Below, piece after piece: positions 23,117 to 29,392 of a stretch of DNA of 29,392 bases (positions within the stretch are counted from its first letter, which is position 1; each line of letters starts with the position of its first letter). The translations under genes and the position numbers were made by a program. Under the pieces are notes generated by a model, which saw nothing but the letters and a program-made list of their open reading frames with translations, was not told the origin of the DNA and did not search any database. This stretch comes from Saccharothrix sp. ST-888. Its GTDB lineage: Bacteria; Actinomycetota; Actinomycetes; Streptomycetales; Streptomycetaceae. The stretch lies in the NCBI RefSeq assembly GCF_000955975.1, contig NZ_JYJF01000096.1, forward strand, positions 1 through 29,392. The letters are read 5' to 3'.

Positions 23117-24442
23117 CTAGGACGGCGTGATGTTCAGCCTCGTGGCCGCGTGCGGCTCGGAGTCACCGAGGCCGACGCTGAGGATCGCCTCCTCCTCGAT
23201 GTTCCCGGCGTCCACGGCGGGGAGGACGACGCGACCGCGCTGGTCGGTCAGGATCACCCGCTCCCGGGTGCCGTCGTCGAAGGTCGCTCCCTCCGCGGTG
23301 ATCCGGCAGGTGAGCGGGATGCCGGGCACGGGCCGGCCGTTGGCCACGTACTCGGCGACGAGCGGCCGCTCGACATGGTCCTTCATGTGCACCACGGACT
23401 CGCCCTGGGCGACCACCTGGGTCCGGCCGACGAGCGAGGCCGCGCCGAACGGAGGCGCCGGGATGGGGTACCGGCCCACGGTCTTCCGGGTGGGATTCGT
23501 GTACCAGAGCTCCCCGTTGGTGCCGACGCAGATGCCCTTCGCCCCGCCGCCGTTCGGGAGGCCCACCATGGAACCCGTTCCCGACAGGTTCCGGTCGAAC
23601 TCGTGAAGGCCCTGGCTGGAGGCCACCCAGACCTCGCCGTTCGTCCCGAACGTCAACTGCTGCGGGACGGCGGTGCCCAGGTCCGCCGTACGCCAGCTCA
23701 GGTTGTTCAGGTCGAAGCGCAGCACCTGGTTCGGGTTGGTGGCGGTCACCCACACCGCTGCCGTGTCCGCGATGACGTAGAAGGGCTTCTGCTCCGGCCC
23801 CCGGGGCAGCTGGAACCTCTCCCAGGTCTGCTGCCCGGGGGAACGGCGGTACAGGCCGTTCTCAGTCCTGACCGGGGTGGTGGTCCGCTTCTGACCCGTG
23901 ATCCAGTAGGTGTGGGTCTTCTTGTCCGAGGTCGTGGTGACGGCCACGTCCCAGAGCCAGGTGTTCGCCTGGACGGGCATGCGGTCGATCTGGCCGCCGG
24001 CCGCCGGGATGGAGATGATCCCGACGTAGCTGTACTGCGGTTCGGCGAACAGGAGGCTGTACTCGAGGACGGGAGTACCCGAGGATCCCGTGTCCGTGGT
24101 CCGGAGCTTGATGCTCTCCGCCTTGGCGTCGTCCTCCAGCGGGTAGACGGACACCGGGAAGGTGCCCACGGTCTCCATGGACATGATGGGGTCCGGCTTC
24201 TGCTGCGCCGGCGCCGCGAACCAGATCCGCTGCGCCCCTTGCGGGTCCTTCATGACTCCGGCCGACAGCGGGGGAATACCCGAGTGGTCCACGGTGGTGC
24301 GGCTGTCGGGGGCGTTGGGATTGAGTCGGATGATCGCCTTGCTGTCCGTGGTCACCCACAGGTACCGGAAGTTTCCCACGGCCACCGAATGCGGGACGTA
24401 GTTCCCGATCGAGAATTCCTGAATGCTGTTGACATCCGCCAC
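23117..24442 (-). CDS. Beta-propeller protein (virginiamycin B lyase-like) with C-terminal Ig-like domain (first)
   Basis: 441 residues. The GTG at 24442 (VADVNSIQEFSIG) has GGAGGGG eight bases upstream and fits the family start better than the longer in-frame extension, which reads as non-coding. About 320 residues form Vgb-like blades (PHSVAVGNFRYLWVTT, AVWVTATNPNQVLRFDLN, GEVWVASSQGLHEFDRN, GELWYTNPTRKTVGRYP). The last 110 residues form one Ig-like domain with RPLVAEYVANGRPVPGIPL and a strand-rich end. No signal peptide. Blade similarity to virginiamycin B lyase reflects fold, not proven lyase activity. It starts the locus and is preceded by about 960 bases without a convincing gene. Confidence 0.75.
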   Translation of the reverse strand: MADVNSIQEFSIGNYVPHSVAVGNFRYLWVTTDSKAIIRLNPNAPDSRTTVDHSGIPPLSAGVMKDPQGAQRIWFAAPAQQKPDPIMSMETVGTFPVSVYPLEDDAKAESIKLRTTDTGSSGTPVLEYSLLFAEPQYSYVGIISIPAAGGQIDRMPVQANTWLWDVAVTTTSDKKTHTYWITGQKRTTTPVRTENGLYRRSPGQQTWERFQLPRGPEQKPFYVIADTAAVWVTATNPNQVLRFDLNNLSWRTADLGTAVPQQLTFGTNGEVWVASSQGLHEFDRNLSGTGSMVGLPNGGGAKGICVGTNGELWYTNPTRKTVGRYPIPAPPFGAASLVGRTQVVAQGESVVHMKDHVERPLVAEYVANGRPVPGIPLTCRITAEGATFDDGTRERVILTDQRGRVVLPAVDAGNIEEEAILSVGLGDSEPHAATRLNITPS

Positions 24443-25403
24443 AGCGTTCCCCCTCCAGCTTTTCGGTTGATTCGTCAACAAACCTGACGGCACGCAACTG
24501 CGAACACCTGCACGAATACGGCCGCCGTCTGATGCCCCCACACAAGGACGGCTTCGACCGGTCGAGAATATGCCGCCCGTACTCCCGGCACACCAGAGCA
24601 AACCGGCCATCATCGCAGCGGCTTCCCGACGCCCGGACAGCGCTGCACCGAAAGAGATCATCGCGACACGTTTCGCCTGCAAACAGCTGCATTCGAGATC
24701 CGCCCCCGGCAGGACTCCCCCGCTCGGCCACCAAGATCTGTCGATCGTCAAGAGCGCTCGCACCCCGCCGTTGCGTCGGCGCAGCTTGGCCGGTTTTCTC
24801 CCGGAGCGGCCTCCCCGGCTCGGGGATACCGCCCGGTGGCGCGAAACGGCCATCTGTCATTCATTTCCGGGTCAGCACTCCGGGCGCGATTAGCGATCAA
24901 GAGCGTCACTGAACCCGCCCTGCCCAAAACCTTGTTCGAGACGCTGATCAGGAAATTCGCCCAAGATCTACCCGAGCATTGATCTTCGAGGCAGCACCTT
25001 GCGGCTTCCCGACGGCGATCGGCCCTTCGGCAGACGTCCCGCTCTCGACGATGCCGATTCGGGTCGGTCCCGAGGAGATGGAGACGGCTTCACGGTAACC
25101 ACAGAGGCGGCCGCGCCAGGAGGGACACCCGCACACGGACGCCCGCCGGAACCACACGCTCCGCCCTGCCCCGTTCCAGGACCCGGAACCGGACGACTTC
25201 GCGCTCCGCGCTCCGGCCCGCCACCGCCTCCGGGCCGCGAGGCGATCATGCGGTGCGGTCTCCCAGCCCACCGACCTCCGACGTCCATCACCTCCTGGCG
25301 CGAGGCCCACGCCGACCTCCGACCTCCGACCTTCGACCACTGAGGCCGGTCCAGGACGGTGCAAGGAGACCTGCCGCTCCCGTCACCGCCTCCCCCGGGT
25401 GGC
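24443..25403. other. Long intergenic region upstream of the locus
   Basis: About 960 bases between the divergent propeller gene and the plus-strand gene at 25416. It is less GC-rich than the coding parts around 24450-24950. Open frames here have no consistent codon bias or ribosome sites, and I recognise no protein. A small stem (gttga-ttcg-tcaac, 24466-24479) lies just upstream of the propeller ribosome site, and a minus-strand TTGACG hexamer occurs near 24745 but without a good -10 partner. The promoter of the locus is probably in here. Confidence 0.6.
25313..25338. repeat. 7-bp tandem repeat
   Basis: The unit cgacctc is repeated about three and a half times (the last units read cgacctt and cgacc), with another copy at 25272. 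It is in the non-coding upstream region of the plus-strand gene at 25416. No function is evident. Confidence 0.7.
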
Positions 25404-25409
25404 TAACCT
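25404..25409 (+). promoter_or_regulatory. Candidate -10 element for a leaderless transcript
   Basis: TAACCT ends six bases before the ATG at 25416, so it occupies -12 to -7 if the A of the ATG is the first transcribed base. No Shine-Dalgarno sequence precedes the ATG. This arrangement is common for leaderless genes in Streptomyces. Confidence 0.5.
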
Positions 25410-25415
25410 GGCCGG

Positions 25416-26006
25416 ATGGCACTCCACGGCTTCGCGACCACCGAGTTCCAACTCGTGCTGCTGCGGCGGATGGCGGACTTCCAGCCCGAGCTGGTCGAGC
25501 AGGCGGTACGCCGGCTCGGCTCCTCCCGGGCCGAGCTGCGCGAGGCGAACAGACGCTGGCAGGCGATGGTCCGCTCGTCCCGCTTCCCGCGCGGGGCACA
25601 GCGCTTCGCCGCGGTGCTCGGCCCACCGCAGGCCACGTTCCCCCGCCGGATCGGCGACCTCACCTGCACCGCGCAGCAGTGGGCGCTCCCGATCTGGCCC
25701 GAGCTGTCGTTCGAGGTCCTGCTCGGCCCTGCGGAGAGTGGCAGCCCGGTCTGGAACGAGTGGCTGGTACGCGCCGCCGGCACCCCACCGCCCGCCCTCC
25801 GCACGCTCGCCGACCTGACCCCGTGGAGCTGTGTCGTCTCGGACGTCGCCGCGGCCTTCCCGCCGGCCGTCCCGCGCGAGGGCAGCGCACCCACCCGGTG
25901 GCAGCTCGACTTCACCGCTCCCGACCCGTCCGGGCTGCCGCGTTCCTGGACGGCGGACTTCACCTGGGGCCTCCTGCAGGAGGTCCGCGCCAACGAGCCC
26001 GGCTGA
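25416..26006 (+). CDS. Conserved-looking protein of unknown function
   Basis: 196 residues from an ATG at 25416 with no ribosome site but a -10-like TAACCT at leaderless spacing. The N-terminal 60 residues are helical and charged (FQLVLLRRMADFQPELVEQ, then RRLGSSRAELREANRRWQ). The rest is soluble and moderately Trp-rich (CTAQQWALPIWPELSFEVLL, TPWSCVVSDVAAAFP), ending in TADFTWGLLQEVRANEPG. No signal peptide, membrane segment or catalytic motif is visible, and I do not recognise the family. Codon use is typical of the host. It is transcribed away from the tail-like locus and faces the serine hydrolase gene across a shared terminator. Confidence 0.8.
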   Translation: MALHGFATTEFQLVLLRRMADFQPELVEQAVRRLGSSRAELREANRRWQAMVRSSRFPRGAQRFAAVLGPPQATFPRRIGDLTCTAQQWALPIWPELSFEVLLGPAESGSPVWNEWLVRAAGTPPPALRTLADLTPWSCVVSDVAAAFPPAVPREGSAPTRWQLDFTAPDPSGLPRSWTADFTWGLLQEVRANEPG

Positions 26007-26065
26007 CCGACCCGTTCGACCGACGGCGCCGGCTCCTGGGCCCGGACCCGGCGTGCAACGCGACA

Positions 26066-26104
26066 GGGCCGGCCGATCCGACACTCTCTCGGATCGGCCG
26101 GCCC
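26066..26104. terminator. Bidirectional hairpin terminator
   Basis: A perfect 16-bp inverted repeat (26066-26081 and 26089-26104) with a 7-nt loop lies between the convergent stops at 26006 (plus) and 26190 (minus). It can serve both genes. Confidence 0.88.
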
Positions 26105-26189
26105 ATTCGAGCGCAGGCCCGCCTCTGCCAAATATCGCTGCGTCAATTCAGCGACTCGGCGATCCATCACCGAGCCTGCGTCGGGTGCG

Positions 26190-27161
26190 TCAGTGCGCGA
26201 CGGGCCCGAACGGCGCCGATCCGTCGGAGGCCTCGGGCGTCTCGGCGCCACGGGCGTGCGGAGCGGCCTTGGAAGTCCCGCCGCCGACCGCGCTGTTGAG
26301 GTCGCGGTGCACCGCCGACGCGATCCCCTGGATGGTGTCGATCCCGTACGACTCGGTGGCGTTGTCCTGGGTCAGGACCGCCATCCGGTAGTCCTTGCCC
26401 GCGCCGGTGAAGATGCCCAGGCTGTGCACCCGCCAGCCGTGGGTCGCCCGCGGCAGCCAGCCGTTCTTCACGTGCACGGAGACCGCGGCCGGCGCGCCGA
26501 ACGGGGTTCCCCAGCGCTGGTCGGCCTCCACCTGGCTCATCAGCCCCAGCCCGTACGCCTTCGCCGCCGGCGTGATCACGCTCGGGTTGCCGGTGTAGAC
26601 GTCCAGCATCTTCAGCTCGTCGTCGGCGGTGATCTGGGTGAGACCCCAGTAGCCGTCGGCACCCAGCTGGGTGTCGTTCATCCCGGCCAGCTTCAGGAAG
26701 GCCTGGAGGCGCGGCATGCCCAGGCTCTTCCACAGATTGGTGGCAGCGGTGTTGTCGGATGCCGTGATCATCTGCTGGAGGTTGTCGTCCTCCCAGGTGG
26801 TCAGGTATCGCTTCTCGTCCTCGGCACGGCGCAGTACGGCGCCCATGATGGTCGCCTTGACGACGCTCGCCGAGTCGAAGTGCGTAGTGGAGTGGTAGGC
26901 GCAGGAAACGCCGGTCCTGGTATCGGATATCGCGAAGGCCACGGTGTCCTGACGCCCCGACAGCGTGCTCGCAATGTCCTTGGAGAGCCGGTCGGCCAGC
27001 TGAGGGTTGCTCGCGGAGGTGCAGTAGCCCGGGGTGCTCGGCGCGGGCCGGGGTGCCGCCTGCGCGCCGACGGGTACGGCGGACACCAGCAGCGTCGCTG
27101 CTGCGCCGACGACCAGCCGGGCGAACGGCCGTCGTATGCGGGTGTGTTGGCGAACTGCCAT
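26190..27161 (-). CDS. Exported class A beta-lactamase-like serine hydrolase
   Basis: 323 residues from an ATG at 27161, with AAGGA about ten bases upstream. Residues 1-35 are an export signal: IRRPFAR resembles a Tat twin-arginine motif, followed by a hydrophobic stretch and an AQA-A cleavage site. The mature part carries the penicillin-interactive serine fold: S99-V-V-K102, SDN at 135-137 and KNG at 232-234 where class A enzymes have K-T/S-G. The omega-loop ExxLN motif of true class A beta-lactamases is not evident; the equivalent region reads MNDTQLGADGYWGL. The protein may therefore be a DD-peptidase-like or non-hydrolysing relative rather than a resistance enzyme. The C-terminal about 30 residues are a loose Ala/Gly/Pro tail. 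Confidence 0.85.
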   Translation of the reverse strand: MAVRQHTRIRRPFARLVVGAAATLLVSAVPVGAQAAPRPAPSTPGYCTSASNPQLADRLSKDIASTLSGRQDTVAFAISDTRTGVSCAYHSTTHFDSASVVKATIMGAVLRRAEDEKRYLTTWEDDNLQQMITASDNTAATNLWKSLGMPRLQAFLKLAGMNDTQLGADGYWGLTQITADDELKMLDVYTGNPSVITPAAKAYGLGLMSQVEADQRWGTPFGAPAAVSVHVKNGWLPRATHGWRVHSLGIFTGAGKDYRMAVLTQDNATESYGIDTIQGIASAVHRDLNSAVGGGTSKAAPHARGAETPEASDGSAPFGPVAH

Positions 27162-27164
27162 GAG

Positions 27165-27177
27165 AAAGGAATCCTTT
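27165..27177. promoter_or_regulatory. Small palindrome over the ribosome site of the serine hydrolase gene
   Basis: The 13-mer aaagga-a-tccttt is an inverted repeat with a one-base centre, placed four bases before the ATG and containing the AAGGA ribosome site on the minus strand. It is too tight for a hairpin; it could be a protein site or chance. Confidence 0.35.
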
Positions 27178-27591
27178 GAGAGATTGGACGGACCTGCCGG
27201 GGAACGCGGTCGAGCGGCGCGGCGCCAGGGCATGCCACGGACCACCGGAGGCCGCGTTCCCGAGCCGTGCGTGTGTGTTTCCGGATCACGCGGTTGGTAA
27301 CACGCGTATCCGGTCGTTGAGGTTCGCCACAGAGGCTGTGAAATCTGACGGACCACCGGGAGCCGGGGAGCAGCGGAGTGGGCCAACGTCGAGGCCCCCG
27401 GCCCGAGGCCTCACCGACCTGTCTGTCCGTCCGTCAGTTGGCCCGCCACGGAGGGGTCGACGAACACGGCGGCGGCCTGCCTCCCGAACTGCGTCACGTC
27501 GGCCCCGCCGAGATCGGATTTCGTTTCTTTCCCGTCGCACTCGGCAGTGCCGGGACAGACGTGGGCCCGCACCTCGGTCGGTTGCCCGGGA
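27178..27591. other. Intergenic region between serine hydrolase and DinB genes
   Basis: About 410 bases without a convincing gene. It must contain the promoter of the serine hydrolase gene and the 3' end of the DinB transcript. The one clear structure is the inverted repeat at 27281-27313. A plus-strand frame across 27378-27716 runs antisense into the DinB gene and lacks a ribosome site, so it is not called. Confidence 0.6.
27281..27313. promoter_or_regulatory. Inverted repeat, candidate operator
   Basis: Arms CCGGAT(C)ACGCG (27281-27292) and CGCGTATCCGG (27303-27313) are complementary over 11 bp apart from one bulged base, around a 10-nt centre. It lies about 120 bases upstream of the serine hydrolase start, where a regulator could bind. 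No helix-turn-helix gene is adjacent in the window. Confidence 0.45.
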
Positions 27592-28179
27592 CTACGCGCC
27601 TCGGTCGGCTTCCTTGGCCGCCTGCTCCAGCCGGCTTCGGTGGTTCTCCCACCATGCCGCGTCGCCCGGGGCCATGTTGTCGCTCCCCTCCCGCAGCCCC
27701 ACGGTCCCGTCGATGAGTTCCCGGACGATGTCGGCGTGCCCGACGTGGCGATCGGTCTCGGCGATCATATGGACGAGAGCCCGGTGCAGCGTCACCTCGT
27801 TCCGACTCCCCCAGGGCACCCGGCCGACAGCGTCGAGGTGCAGCGACTCGATCGTCGCGTCCGAGTGGGCCCACACCCGGCGGTACAGCCCGACGATCTG
27901 CTCCCGCGTCTCATCGGCGGTCGCCCACATGTCGGAGTTCGGCTCGGCGTCACCCGCTGTCCAGAGCTGCGGCGCATCGAACGGCCTCCCGAAGGTGTCG
28001 CCGAAGTACACCGCCTCGGCACTGGTCACATGCTTGACCAGTCCCAGCAGGTTGGTGCCGGTCGCAGTCATCGGCCGGCGAAGGTCGTACTCCGACAATC
28101 CCTCAAGCTTCCACAGCAGCGCGTCGCGAGCGTCCTGCAGGTAGAGGTGGAGGTCTTCCCTTGGATCTGATCCGGTCAT
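27592..28179 (-). CDS. DinB family (DUF664) protein
   Basis: 195 residues from an ATG at 28179 (MTGSDPREDLHLYLQDARDALLWKLEGL). The four-helix DinB/YfiT-type fold is indicated by LVKHVTSAEAVYFGD with His50 and by VHMIAETDRHVGHADIVRELIDG with His137, His145 and His148. This block is typical of actinobacterial DUF664 members, which bind a divalent metal and often act in thiol-dependent or detoxification transfers. No substrate can be named. No strong ribosome site precedes the ATG; a CAGACT hexamer ends seven bases before it, so the transcript might be leaderless. It is not linked to the tail-like genes by orientation or spacing. Confidence 0.88.
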   Translation of the reverse strand: MTGSDPREDLHLYLQDARDALLWKLEGLSEYDLRRPMTATGTNLLGLVKHVTSAEAVYFGDTFGRPFDAPQLWTAGDAEPNSDMWATADETREQIVGLYRRVWAHSDATIESLHLDAVGRVPWGSRNEVTLHRALVHMIAETDRHVGHADIVRELIDGTVGLREGSDNMAPGDAAWWENHRSRLEQAAKEADRGA

Positions 28180-28380
28180 GGCGACCAGTCTGCCGCTCAC
28201 CCCATCCCTGTCCACCGCTTTCGGCGAACCTCCTGCCACGGCAGCCCCATCCACCGCCGCCGGACACTCCCGGCCACCCCGGAAAACGCAAAAGCCGCCT
28301 CCCTCAACGACTTTCGCCACTCCGGGAAGCGCTTCTCATCGGTACTTCCCTCATGCGGGACCTCGCGGGCACCGGGCAGG
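28180..28380. other. Short intergenic region next to the IS remnant
   Basis: About 200 bases upstream of the DinB gene. It contains no recognisable gene. It probably includes the DinB promoter and the eroded left part of the IS30-type element; no clear terminal inverted repeat was found. Confidence 0.5.
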
Positions 28381-29227
28381 CCGCCCGGCTCGATCTTCAA
28401 GTCCAACGGCGGCTACGTTCCACCGGTCCGGCAACGGAGTTCTGGTCAGCTGACGCTTCCCGAAAGGGAGTCGATCTCGCGTGGTCCGGCCCGGGGCGAC
28501 TCGTTCCGCGAGATGGCCCGCGCCCGGCGTCGGCAGCCGTGCCTGCTCACGACGAATACACAGCTTCGTGAATTCGTGGCTGGGAAGCTTGCCGAGGACT
28601 GGTCACCGGAGCAGATCTCCGGCCATCCGGCCAAGATCTACCCTGCTGGACCGGAGCTGCGGGTGAGCCACGGGACGATCTGCGAGTCCTTGTTCATCCA
28701 GGCCCGCGGTGTACTCGCCAAGGAGCTCCGGAAGCACCTGAGGTCCGGCCGGCCGACACGTCGCAATATCCACAACTCGGTTACAGCGCAGTGGCGTTCG
28801 CAGCTCAAAGGAAGCGACATCGATCAGCGGGCGTCCTGCCGAGGCGGACGATCGCGCGGTCCCTGGCCACTGGGAGGGAGATCTGCTTCTCGGCCGCGGG
28901 CCGACCCGGATCACCACGGTCGCCGAACGCTCTTCTCGCTTCACGGTGCTCGTTCGGCTCGACGGGCGGGACATGGCCACCGTCACCGCGAGGCCCAAGG
29001 GCGCGAGCATGGAGCACCTGACCCAGGACGACCTCGACAAGATCTCATTGAAGTTGAACACGCGGCCCCGAAAGACCCTCGACTTCGGCTCACCGGCCGA
29101 TAGACTGGAAGCCCTGTTGCGCCGACGGGTTGAGTGCACCATCATGCCGCCGACTGGCACGAGCAACCCACCCACGCTCCACGCCAACCCCGTAACCTGC
29201 GACTTCAAGATGAAACGGGTTCGCTGA
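28381..29227 (+). pseudogene. IS30-family transposase, degenerate
   Basis: Remnants are read in two frames. Frame one (28381 to about 28835) gives FKSNGGYVPPVRQRS, QLTLPERESISRG, then jumps to ARARRRQPCLL (the helix-turn-helix seems deleted), AEDWSPEQISGHPAKIYP, LRVSHGTICESLFIQARG and a drifting end. Frame two (about 28839 onward) gives EADDRAVPGHWEGDLLLGRG, ITTVAERSSRFTVLVRLDGR, then jumps directly to LTQDDLDKISLKLNTRPRK and DFGSPADRLEALLR. The middle of the catalytic domain, with the second Asp and the Glu of the DDE triad, is missing. At least one frameshift and two internal deletions leave no active enzyme. Similarity fades after about 29120. It is evidence of past insertion next to the tail-like locus. 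Confidence 0.88.
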
Positions 29228-29392
29228 AGGTCCTTCGGCTTCCTTGGACCTGTGGGGCTCGGCGGGCGTGATCTCGGTGTCCGGGTCTGCCACGCCGGGG
29301 CTTCGAGCCGGGGGCGGTCCTGGGGGCCGCAGCCACGGACGCCCCGCCCGGCGAGAGCCAGGCGGGGGCGTCCGTGAGGCAGTAGAGCGCCG
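29228..29392. other. Right edge, no convincing gene
   Basis: The last 165 bases hold a terminator-like hairpin and no gene that I can support. A minus-strand GTG frame starting at 29293 runs into the IS remnant and has no ribosome site. Confidence 0.5.
29334..29376. terminator. Terminator-like hairpin at right edge
   Basis: The arms 29334-29348 and 29361-29376 pair over 15 bp with one bulged G around a 12-nt loop. It probably ends a transcript that lies mostly outside the window. Confidence 0.65.

Noticed and set aside
23117..24442. Streptogramin-resistance virginiamycin B lyase
   Set aside because: Resemblance is at the level of propeller blades only; the Ig-like C-terminus and location in a tail-like locus argue for a structural or binding role.
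23117..24853. Longer frame for the first propeller protein (578 codons)
   Set aside because: The first 137 residues are unlike a propeller and lack codon bias; the GTG at 24442 has a strong GGAGGGG site.
24948..25364. Minus-strand 138-codon frame in the long intergenic region
   Set aside because: It has no ribosome site, no family resemblance and a composition shaped by short repeats.
25253..26299. Plus-strand 348-codon frame overlapping the 196-residue gene
   Set aside because: It is in another frame of the gene at 25416, crosses the terminator at 26066-26104 and has an Arg/Pro-rich shadow composition.
29090..29293. Minus-strand 67-codon frame at the right edge
   Set aside because: It has a GTG without a ribosome site and runs antisense into the IS30 remnant; upstream codons fall in a terminator hairpin.

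Overview
The window is very GC-rich, with GC-biased third codon positions, many GTG starts and frequent 4-bp stop/start overlaps. This points to a Streptomyces-type actinomycete chromosome. About 24 kb of the minus strand (positions 24442 down to 261) is one phage-tail-like locus related to extracellular contractile injection systems (eCIS, the Afp/PVC family). The right-hand 5 kb holds unrelated small genes and the wreck of an IS30-family element.

Layout of the tail-like locus in transcription order (right to left): two intracellular beta-propeller proteins with C-terminal bacterial Ig-like (Big_1-type) domains (24442-21507); a strong hairpin terminator (21484-21452); a T4-type baseplate-hub chaperone-like protein; a DUF6760 protein; a 622-residue Pro/Gly-rich disordered protein; a gp19-type tail tube protein; a LysM baseplate protein (Afp7-like); a VgrG/gp27-gp5 spike; gp25; a first baseplate J protein carrying a hemopexin-like insertion; a P2 gpI-like tail protein; a second, larger baseplate J protein; a 1267-residue protein built almost wholly of YVTN/beta-propeller repeats; a DUF4255 protein (Afp16-like); an AAA+ ATPase (Afp15-like); and finally a 784-residue candidate effector with an N-terminal AGN motif and a C-terminal ADP-ribosyltransferase domain with R, STS and ExE motifs. 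A perfect 19-bp hairpin closes the operon, facing a convergent plus-strand gene cut by the window edge.

The genes read as a tube-spike-baseplate particle assembled in the cytoplasm, since none of its proteins has a signal peptide. It would be loaded by the ATPase and would carry an ADP-ribosylating toxin. The surprise is what is missing: no tail sheath, no second tube protein, no PAAR tip and no tape-measure protein are visible between the flanks. The places where sheath/tube genes and tail fibres would be expected are filled by beta-propeller proteins. Either these parts are encoded elsewhere, or this is a reduced, possibly sheathless, variant.

Right flank: a plus-strand gene of unknown function with a leaderless-type promoter; a bidirectional terminator; an exported class A beta-lactamase-like serine hydrolase; a DinB/DUF664 protein; and a multiply deleted IS30 transposase pseudogene. 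No tRNA, rRNA or CRISPR array was seen.
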